The translations under genes and the position numbers were made by a program. 5,173 nucleotides of DNA from assembly GCA_016781225.1 (NCBI GenBank), contig JADDQT010000169.1, positions 1-5,173 on the forward strand. Direction: 5' to 3'. The notes beneath the pieces were generated by a model that saw nothing but the letters and a program-made list of their open reading frames with translations, was not told the origin of the DNA and did not search any database. Below, one piece after another: positions 1 to 4,567 of the stretch. The first letter of the stretch is position 1; every line of letters starts with the position of its first letter. Origin of the DNA: Actinomycetota bacterium (lineage in GTDB: Bacteria > Actinomycetota > Acidimicrobiia > Acidimicrobiales > GCA-2861595).

Positions 1-1
1 T

Positions 2-760
2 GGTGACGCGCGTGTCGCAGTGCAGCTCGCCTCCCTTGGCCTGGAGGCGGAGGACCAGAGACGTCACCAGCTCACCGGCGCCGCCTTGGGGTACGGGGAA
101 GCCGTGCTCTTGGCCGAGGCAGCACAAGAGCCAGCCGAACATGCCGCTCATGGCCCCCTCGGGGGCTAGATCGGTGTGCATGGCGTTGCCGGCCAGCAGT
201 AGTCCTCCGCCGGCACCGGCGAAGTGCTCCTCGGCCAGGCGCCGCACCGGCAGCAGGCTGTGACGGGCGAAGTCACGAATGCCGCGGCGACCGAGGCCGG
301 CCGCCAGCTTCGCCGCCGCCATCACAGGCGGGAAGGGCGAGGTCAGGGCGTCGACGAAGTCCCGCCCCACCCGCTCCCAGAGGCCGTAGAGACGTCGCCA
401 GCCTTCACCATCGCCAGGGGCGAAGAGGTCGAGCGAAGCCGCCGTCTCGTCCAGGTCCGTGGAGAGCACGGCGCACGGGCCCTCGGGGGTGGGGTGGGCC
501 AGCACCAGAGGCGAGCGACACCACCGGAGTCCGTAGGACTCCAGCTCCAGTCCGGCCAGCACGGGTGAGGCCGCCGCCAGCGGATAGAAGGCACTGAACA
601 CGTCGTGGACGAAACCGGGCCTGGTGAGCTCGGCGCTTCGCACTGCGCCGCCGGGGACGGGCTGGGCCTCGAGCACGGCAACGTCCCATCCGGCGTCGGC
701 CAGCATGTTGGCCGCCACCAGACCGTTGTGGCCGGCGCCTATGACGACGGCGTCGAGCAC
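2..760 (-). CDS. FAD-dependent oxidoreductase, phytoene desaturase/PYROXD2-like (partial, C-terminus outside window)
   Basis: The protein is a predicted flavoprotein of the phytoene-dehydrogenase/amine-oxidase superfamily; the substrate cannot be read from the sequence. The visible 253 residues begin VLDAVVIGAGHNGLVAAN, a Rossmann beta-alpha-beta with GxGxxG (G8, G10, G13), followed by an acidic residue (E31) at the end of strand 2, the usual contact for the FAD ribose. Next come PGGAVRSAEL (flavin-side GG motif) and FVHDVFSAFYPLAAASPV. Near the visible end is HTDLAPEGAMSGMFGWLL followed by PVPQGGAGEL. Both latter stretches are typical of the PYROXD2-like branch, whose members usually run to about 500 residues, so roughly half is seen. 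The start is GTG at 760: the frame stays open upstream but offers no ATG or GTG, and the next Met would cut the Rossmann fold. No Shine-Dalgarno is evident on this strand. The frame is clean, unlike the broken genes just upstream. Confidence 0.9.
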   Translation of the reverse strand, partial: MLDAVVIGAGHNGLVAANMLADAGWDVAVLEAQPVPGGAVRSAELTRPGFVHDVFSAFYPLAAASPVLAGLELESYGLRWCRSPLVLAHPTPEGPCAVLSTDLDETAASLDLFAPGDGEGWRRLYGLWERVGRDFVDALTSPFPPVMAAAKLAAGLGRRGIRDFARHSLLPVRRLAEEHFAGAGGGLLLAGNAMHTDLAPEGAMSGMFGWLLCCLGQEHGFPVPQGGAGELVTSLVLRLQAKGGELHCDTRVT

Positions 761-876
761 AGCTAGCGCCCGGAGGAAACTGGTGTCACAAACCGCTCGA
801 CGTGGCCGCCCATGGAAGCACTCTACGGGTGGCCGGCTGCTGGCGCCCCTCCCAGAGAGGTCAAGTCACCAGCGGT
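761..876. other. Short spacer between the oxidoreductase and the DUF1905 remnant
   Basis: This stretch lies upstream of the oxidoreductase start and downstream of the DUF1905-like stop, both on the minus strand. I see no convincing promoter hexamers, no terminator with a T-tract and no conserved peptide in any frame. The purine-rich GGAGGAAA at 772-779 is on the plus strand and has no start codon suitably placed after it, so it is probably chance. Confidence 0.4.
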
Positions 877-1034
877 TCAGTCGCCGAGCCGTTGTTCCAA
901 GCGCACGGTCACGGCGTCGCCCGCCTGCTTCGAGATGGCGGCGCGCACCTCGGCCTTGATGGCAGCTTGTGCCTGCCATCGCCCAGGGCCATGAATGAGC
1001 CGCGGAGAACTGCTTGTCCAACGTTCTCATTCAT
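877..1034 (-). pseudogene. DUF1905-type small protein, broken by an internal deletion and a frameshift
   Basis: Three fragments in three frames together match the layout of the DUF1905 family (small proteins of about 90-100 residues, function unknown). From ATG at 1030 the frame reads MRTLDKQFSA, a typical family N-terminus. At about 1010-1000 the family sequence continues in another frame as LRGSFMALGDGRHKLP (to about 961), and then, one base short, as IKAEVRAAISKQAGDAVTV followed by RLEQRLGD and TGA (877-879). In intact relatives the N-terminal piece and the RGSFMALGDG piece are separated by roughly 40-45 residues, which are absent here. The first junction sits in similar sequence (TTCTCCGC versus TTCCGCGG), consistent with a short-homology deletion. 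A strong AAGGAGG lies upstream at 1042-1048, so the old start region survives. An intact reading from ATG 1034 runs out of the family sequence at about 961. The family match is from memory of the motif; that the gene is broken is clear if the match holds. Confidence 0.75.
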
Positions 1035-1041
1035 CGCAGCG

Positions 1042-1048
1042 CCTCCTT
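1042..1048 (-). promoter_or_regulatory. Shine-Dalgarno AAGGAGG of the DUF1905 remnant
   Basis: A full AAGGAGG lies 7 nt before ATG 1034 and 11 nt before ATG 1030. The family-like N-terminus MRTLDKQFSA starts at 1030. The better-spaced ATG at 1034 opens the frame that contains RGSFMALGDG. The site marks where translation of the ancestral gene began. Confidence 0.6.
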
Positions 1049-1162
1049 GTCGACCACTCTGGTCAAGACGAACAGGAGGAGACGAACTCATCGCGACCGC
1101 GTGGCCCGGAGCTGCTTGCCAAGATACCTGGGCATGGTTGAGACACTGAGTGCTACCACTCG
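1049..1162. other. Divergent spacer between the DUF1905 and PAP2 remnants
   Basis: No intact gene is seen. An AGGAGGA at 1074-1080 on the plus strand looks like a ribosome-binding site but has no ATG or GTG 4-12 nt downstream (only ATC at 1089-1091). It may mark the lost start of the PAP2 gene. A short inverted repeat GACCA-CTC-TGGTC lies at 1052-1064. The residues encoded between 1090 and 1162 do not resemble a PAP2 N-terminus clearly enough to assign, so the 5' part of that gene may be deleted or scrambled here. Confidence 0.35.
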
Positions 1163-1595
1163 ATGGGTGTGGGTGCTTCGGGTATTGGACAAGGCGGGCC
1201 ATGTGGCTCAACAGCCGCCGACGTGGTGGCCAACCTGGTGGTGAAGCCAGTGGTCCGACGGCCTCGGCCCCGTAGGGCAAGGAAGCGAGGGGTCGGACCG
1301 GTGACGTCCTCGTTCCCGTCCGGACATGCTGCCACCCACCTGCGTTCATCGCCGGCGCCGCTCGAGAGCTGCCGCTGACCTTCGTCCCGCTGGCCCTGTC
1401 CGCCCTGGCGGCTCATTGGTCGATCGTGCGATCACGGGGGCACCACCCGACCGACGTGGTGTTCGGCGGGCTCATCGGCTTGGCCGTGGCCTTGGTGGTC
1501 AACAGGCGGTCAACAGGCTCTGGTCGCCCATCCCGCAGCCGAGCGACGGTCCGGATGCCGGCCAGCCGACGACAGCAGTCCCTGGTCCGGGATGA
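1163..1595 (+). pseudogene. PAP2-family membrane phosphatase remnant with at least two frameshifts
   Basis: PAP2 phosphatases are membrane enzymes that remove phosphate from lipid or diphosphate substrates, using three motifs. Motif 1, KPVVRRPRP (K-x6-RP), and motif 2, SSFPSGHAAT, are in the frame starting at 1163. Between about 1334 and 1342 the frame changes, and the family sequence continues as AFIAGAARELPLTFVPLAL and then HHPTDVVFGGLIGLAVALVVN, which includes H-x3-D of motif 3. The Arg normally found in motif 3 (SR-x5-H) is Ile here (SIVRSRGH). A second frame change follows from an exact 11-bp tandem duplication at 1497-1518. With one copy removed the protein reads VVNRLWSPIPQPSDGPDAG and on to TGA 1593-1595. 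The N-terminal membrane helices, about 80-100 residues, are not recognisable. The stop overlaps the methyltransferase ATG at 1592 as ATGA, so the two genes once formed an operon. The left boundary is uncertain. Confidence 0.85.
1497..1518 (+). repeat. Exact 11-bp tandem duplication inside the PAP2 remnant
   Basis: GGTCAACAGGC occurs twice in direct succession (1497-1507 and 1508-1518). Eleven is not a multiple of three, so the second copy shifts the frame. Removing one copy restores a PAP2-like C-terminus that ends exactly at the ATGA overlap with the next gene. This is direct evidence that the duplication is a secondary lesion. Confidence 0.92.
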
Positions 1596-2120
1596 GCTTC
1601 GACTGGGGCGTCGGTCACTACGAGCGAACGGCCGACCAGCTGGACGAGGCGTCGGGAGCCCTGCTCGACGCGGCGACCATCGGCCCGGGCGAGCAGGTGC
1701 TGGACGTGGCCACGGATACGGGGAACGCGGCGCTGCGAGCGGCCGGCGCGGGCGGTCTCATCGTTGGCGTCGACCGGTCCGAGCGCCTCCTCGCCGTGGC
1801 TCGTGAACGGGCTCGGCGACACCCCGGCGCCACGGGTGCAGTGGGGCGACCCAGCGGTACTGGAAGGGCTGTTCGCTCCGGCCCGGGTGTCGGTACGCGC
1901 CGAAGGGCTCGCCTTCATCGGGCCGTCGGCCAGGGCGTGGGCGACGGACCAGTTCGCCGATCATCCCGGCTGGGCTGCCGCCCGTGCCGTGCTCGAGCCG
2001 GCAGGCCGCTGGGAGGACTTGACGGCGCGGGCGATCGAGATACTGGAGGCGGCCAACGAGGACCCGGCCGCCTTCCGGACGACCAGCGGCTACCTGATAG
2101 CCACCATCGAGCCGGCCTGA
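1592..2120 (+). pseudogene. Class I SAM-dependent methyltransferase remnant with a large internal deletion and frameshift
   Basis: The N-terminal part from ATG 1592 reads MSFDWGVGHYERTADQLDEA, then GEQVLDVATDTGNAALRAA (SAM motif I) and GLIVGVDRSERLLAVARERA (motif post-I with its acidic residue). At about 1811-1835 the family sequence jumps to another frame: PAPRVQWGDPAVLEGLFAP, later WAAARAVLEPAGRWEDL, ending SGYLIATIEPA with TGA at 2118-2120. In UbiE-like methyltransferases of this type (about 260-270 residues) some 80-90 residues carrying the rest of the Rossmann fold (motifs II-IV) stand between these parts. They are missing, so no SAM site could form. Motif I also reads DVATDTGN where DVATGTGN is usual. 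It overlaps the PAP2 remnant by ATGA. In the N-terminal frame translation would run on without a stop to 3664, across the antisense of the NuoF-like gene. That long reading is not a real protein. Confidence 0.85.
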
Positions 2121-2131
2121 GGTGGCGGCTA
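2098..2131. terminator. Possible stem-loop between convergent gene ends
   Basis: GCCACC at 2100-2105 can pair with GGTGGC at 2121-2126, and flanking TA bases (2098-2099 with 2130-2131) could extend it through a small bulge. The loop holds the GCCGGC palindrome, and the structure spans both stop codons (TGA 2118-2120 on plus, TAG 2129-2131 on minus). There is no T-tract on either side, so a canonical intrinsic terminator is not shown. Confidence 0.3.
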
Positions 2132-3547
2132 CGCCCTCCAGGGGGGGCGCTTGCCCGCGTAGAGCTCCACCGGCACCGTCCCCGAGTACGTCTTGTTGTA
2201 GGTCCAGTCCGGCTGCTTGTCCCAGTGACGGGTGTCCAGGATGGCCCGACCTCCCCGGATGTCGATGAGCTCGCTGATCAGCTCGGGCGACACCGGGCCG
2301 GCGTCGGGGGAGAGGTGGTCCGACAGCTCGTCGCCGAAGTGCTCGAGGATGCTGGCCAGCACCACCTGTTGCTGGACGGCGAGGAAGCACCGAGCCCGAT
2401 CGGCCACGTCGGCCACACGCCGGCGCATGACGTCGTAGTCGGTCTGTTGCAGGTTCGAGTAGCCAAGCCTGGTGAGCAGGTCGGCCAGGGCCATGCCGTC
2501 GAGCTTGCAGGGCAGGCACTGCCCGCAGGACTCCACGGCCAGGAAGCGGGCCACGCCGGCGGCGACGGCGGCCATGTCGACGGTGTCGTCGAAGACGATG
2601 AAGCCGGCCGACCCCACGCCGCTGCCGATGGCGGACAGGTCCTCGTAGGTGACCGGCGTGTCCAGCTTGGAGGCAGGGATGATGCCGTTGGCCACCCCCG
2701 ACATGACAGCCTTGATGCGCCGTCCGTCTCGGGGCCCTCCCCCGATCTCGTCGATGACCTCGCTGAGCGGCGTGCCCATGCGCACCTCGCCCACCCCGTG
2801 GCGCTGGGTGTAGCCGGTGACCGTGCACACGATCGTCCCCGGCGACTTCTCGGTGCCCACCGTCCGGAACCACGCCGGACCCCGAGACAGGATGCGGGGG
2901 ACGTTGGCCAGCGACTCGGTGTTGTTGACCAGGGCCGGCCCCACGGGGGCGTCGGTGGGGGTGGCGCCGTTGCCCAGGAGGCCGCGCCTGAAGGTGGTCA
3001 CCACCCGGGGGAACGGCCAGCGCCCGTCCACCGTCTCGAGCAGGGCGCTCTCCTCACCGTAGAGGTACTCGTCGGGACCCTCGTAGACGACCATCTCCAC
3101 GCCGTCGTTCCAGCCGTTGGCCTCGGCCTCCTCCACGGCGGCCCGCACCCGTTCCACCTCGCCCTCGAAGGAGCGCTTGGTGGCGAAGACCACCAGGTCG
3201 GCGCCCACCGCCCGAGCGGCGACGAGGGCCCCCTGGACCACCACGTAGGGGTTCCTCCGCAGGATGGTGCGGTCCTTGAGGGTGCCCGGCTCGCCCTCAG
3301 CGGCGTTCACCACCACGGAGGACGGTGTGGAGGCCGCTGCCTGGTTCTCGGCCACGGTCTGCCACTTCCGTCCCACAGGGAAGCCGGCCCCCCCTCGTCC
3401 CCGCAGGCCCGACTCGGTAACGGCGTCGATGATGGCGGCGGGCTCTGCCGCTCGGGCCAGGCTGAGGCCCTCGCCGCCGCCGCGAGCCACGTACTCGTCC
3501 AGGGAGAGGATGGCGGATGGGTACATCACCCGATGGACGAGAGCCAC
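2129..3547 (-). CDS. Stand-alone NuoF-like NADH-binding FMN/4Fe-4S protein
   Basis: This is the 51-kDa/NuoF fold: NADH reduces FMN, and electrons pass to a 4Fe-4S cluster. Visible in the 472 residues are GLRGRGGAGFPVGRKW (47-62, glycine-rich nucleotide loop), NAAEGEPGTLKDR (81-93, FMN/NADH loop; A83 where Asp is usual), YLYGEESALLE (161-171), VNNTESLANV (207-216), and ESCGQCLPCK with C341, C344 and C347, plus a fourth cysteine at C387 in RCFLAVQQQ. All four cluster ligands are present, so it is probably active. After about residue 418 comes a roughly 55-residue tail rich in aromatic and charged residues (HWDKQPDWTYNKTY), which I do not know from NuoF. No NuoE, NuoG or other complex I gene adjoins it; the acceptor is unknown. 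Start GTG 3547 is preferred because TACCCT lies 7 nt upstream, suggesting a leaderless message. ATG 3526 is the alternative. It is convergent with the methyltransferase remnant and divergent from the CBS operon. Confidence 0.9.
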   Translation of the reverse strand: MALVHRVMYPSAILSLDEYVARGGGEGLSLARAAEPAAIIDAVTESGLRGRGGAGFPVGRKWQTVAENQAAASTPSSVVVNAAEGEPGTLKDRTILRRNPYVVVQGALVAARAVGADLVVFATKRSFEGEVERVRAAVEEAEANGWNDGVEMVVYEGPDEYLYGEESALLETVDGRWPFPRVVTTFRRGLLGNGATPTDAPVGPALVNNTESLANVPRILSRGPAWFRTVGTEKSPGTIVCTVTGYTQRHGVGEVRMGTPLSEVIDEIGGGPRDGRRIKAVMSGVANGIIPASKLDTPVTYEDLSAIGSGVGSAGFIVFDDTVDMAAVAAGVARFLAVESCGQCLPCKLDGMALADLLTRLGYSNLQQTDYDVMRRRVADVADRARCFLAVQQQVVLASILEHFGDELSDHLSPDAGPVSPELISELIDIRGGRAILDTRHWDKQPDWTYNKTYSGTVPVELYAGKRPPWRA

Positions 3548-3554
3548 GGGCGTC

Positions 3555-3560
3555 AGGGTA
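3555..3560 (-). promoter_or_regulatory. Candidate -10 element (TACCCT) for a leaderless NuoF-like transcript
   Basis: On the minus strand TACCCT fits the actinobacterial TANNNT consensus and is followed by exactly 7 nt before the GTG at 3547, which would place the transcription start on the start codon. No Shine-Dalgarno precedes that GTG, which agrees with a leaderless message. A matching -35 is not obvious. It is a short motif and could be chance. Confidence 0.4.
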
Positions 3561-3578
3561 GCCCCAGAGGGGGAAATC

Positions 3579-3605
3579 TCGACAGGCGGCTCAGCTGGCT
3601 AGAGT
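3579..3605 (+). promoter_or_regulatory. Candidate promoter for the CBS-SET-glycerate kinase operon
   Basis: TCGACA (3579-3584, one mismatch to TTGACA) is followed after 15 nt by TAGAGT (3600-3605, fits TANNNT). The spacing is a little short for a housekeeping sigma factor. Transcription would begin near 3612, placing the inverted repeat at 3616-3635 at the very start of the message. Confidence 0.35.
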
Positions 3606-3615
3606 CCGCCTCGGC

Positions 3616-3635
3616 CGGGGTGTCGTCGCACCCCG
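3616..3635. promoter_or_regulatory. Inverted repeat, possible operator or 5' UTR hairpin
   Basis: CGGGGTG (3616-3622), a 6-nt TCGTCG centre and CACCCCG (3629-3635) form a perfect 7-bp-arm inverted repeat. GGCC at 3613-3616 and 3637-3640 could extend it past a 2-nt bulge. It lies in the divergent region between the NuoF-like gene and the CBS gene. There is no T-tract, so a terminator is unlikely. It could bind a dimeric regulator or fold in the leader RNA. Confidence 0.4.
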
Positions 3636-3666
3636 TGGCCCGAGCAACCAGCATCCGGAGGTAGCC

Positions 3667-4086
3667 ATGGAGATCGGACCGTTCGTAACTCGGTCAGTGC
3701 TGACGGTCGAGGAAGGCGACAGCCTCCGGGAAGCGGCGGTGTCGATGATGGAGCGAGGCGTCGGGTCGGCGGTGGTGATTACCGGTGGGAAGCCCTCCGG
3801 GATCGTGACCGACCGGGAAGCGCTACGGGCGATCGCCCAGGGCAAGGACGCAGACAGCGCCACCGTCGCCGACTTCGTGACCGGCAAGCTCACCACGGTG
3901 GTGGCGTCGCTCGACATCCTCGAAGCGGCGCACGTCATGAGGCAGAAGGGCTTCCGGCACCTGGTCGTAGCCGACGACAAGGGTGACCTCCTTGGCGTCT
4001 TCTCCATGCGGGACCTCGTCGTCGGCCTGCTCGAGGAACGGGCGCTGCTGCTGTCCGAACCCGAAGCTGTCGAGGGGACCGCCTGA
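3667..4086 (+). CDS. Two-CBS-domain protein
   Basis: The 139-residue protein is a tandem CBS (Bateman) module and little else, a common small stand-alone type in actinobacteria. CBS pairs typically bind AMP, ATP or related nucleotides and act as sensors; the ligand is not evident here. The first repeat covers about residues 7-55 and ends GIVTDREAL (45-53). The second covers about 72-122, with LDILEAAHVMRQKGFRHLVV and GVFSMRDLVVGL. No membrane segment, signal peptide or catalytic domain is present. The start ATG 3667 has GGAGG at 3657-3661, 5 nt upstream. The gene appears to lead an operon with the SET gene 37 nt downstream. It is divergent from the NuoF-like gene and may share control through the inverted repeat at 3616-3635. 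Confidence 0.93.
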   Translation: MEIGPFVTRSVLTVEEGDSLREAAVSMMERGVGSAVVITGGKPSGIVTDREALRAIAQGKDADSATVADFVTGKLTTVVASLDILEAAHVMRQKGFRHLVVADDKGDLLGVFSMRDLVVGLLEERALLLSEPEAVEGTA

Positions 4087-4123
4087 GGATCGAGCTCCGA
4101 GGGCGCGCGCCGCAGGTAGAGAC

Positions 4124-4567
4124 ATGGGATCCTCGAAGGTGACGTCGCAGGCAGCACGGCCCCGAACGCTCGTCCGGACCGAGCGGCTGTTCGTAAGCCC
4201 CTCGCCCATCCACGGTGATGGGGTGTTCGCGGCCCGTTCCTTCGAGCCCGGGGAGCTGGTGGAATGCTGCCCGGTCGTCGTCTGCCCACCGCAGCAGGAG
4301 GCGCTGCTCGAGGAGACGGCGCTGCGTGGCCTCTACTTCACCTGGAAGAACGACGCCATCGCCGTGGCGCTGGGCTTCGGCTCGCTCTACAACCATTCGT
4401 GGGAGCCCAACGCCAGGTACGAGCTGGACCACCGGCGCAAGGTTGTCCGCTTCCTCGCCGTGACGGCCATAGAGGAGGGCGAGGAGGTCACCATCAACTA
4501 CACCGGTGACCCCGACGGCCGCGGTGAGCTCTGGTTCGACGTCGCCGACCCACCACCGCCTGCTTGA
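4124..4567 (+). CDS. SET-domain protein, putative protein-lysine methyltransferase
   Basis: SET domains transfer a methyl group from SAM to lysine on proteins; the bacterial target is unknown. The 147-residue protein is almost only a SET domain: SPSPIHGDGVFAARSFEPGE (25-44, the N-terminal SET motif), GSLYNHSWEPNARYE (86-100, equivalent to NHSCxPNA, with Trp for the common Cys), and IEEGEEVTINYTGD (116-129, equivalent to GEExxxxY with the catalytic Tyr at 126). There is no cysteine-rich pre-SET or post-SET segment, as expected for a short bacterial type. ATG 4124 was chosen because it lies just after the CBS stop with a weak AGGTAGAG upstream. The frame is open upstream to an ATG at 3983, but that would overlap the CBS gene by about 100 nt. 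Its stop overlaps the glycerate kinase start (TTGA), suggesting translational coupling. The family call is firm; the target and the enzyme activity are inferred. Confidence 0.88.
   Translation: MGSSKVTSQAARPRTLVRTERLFVSPSPIHGDGVFAARSFEPGELVECCPVVVCPPQQEALLEETALRGLYFTWKNDAIAVALGFGSLYNHSWEPNARYELDHRRKVVRFLAVTAIEEGEEVTINYTGDPDGRGELWFDVADPPPPA

Noticed and set aside
224..568. Plus-strand frames within 3-1149
   Set aside because: They are antisense to the oxidoreductase and the DUF1905 remnant and show no recognisable motifs.
1052..1064. Short inverted repeat GACCA-CTC-TGGTC as an operator
   Set aside because: The arms are only 5 bp, there is no promoter context, and it lies beside decayed genes. 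Such repeats are expected by chance.
909..1349. Minus-strand open frame of 146 codons across the DUF1905 and PAP2 remnants
   Set aside because: Only a short internal part (RGSFMALGDGRHKLP) resembles a protein family. The upstream half is antisense to PAP2 motifs and the end is out of frame relative to the family.
1758..2873. Minus-strand open frame of 371 codons overlapping the 3' half of the NuoF-like gene
   Set aside because: It is a frame-shifted shadow rich in Arg, Gly and His, without conserved motifs. The NuoF frame on the same strand has all cofactor motifs.
3983..4123. Upstream ATG 3983 as the start of the SET gene
   Set aside because: It would overlap the CBS gene by 104 nt and add 47 residues unlike any SET N-terminus. 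ATG 4124 fits the operon spacing.
3591..4432. Long minus-strand frames opposite the CBS and SET genes
   Set aside because: They are low-complexity Ser/Arg/Pro-rich translations with no domain signal, whereas the plus strand encodes clear CBS and SET motifs.
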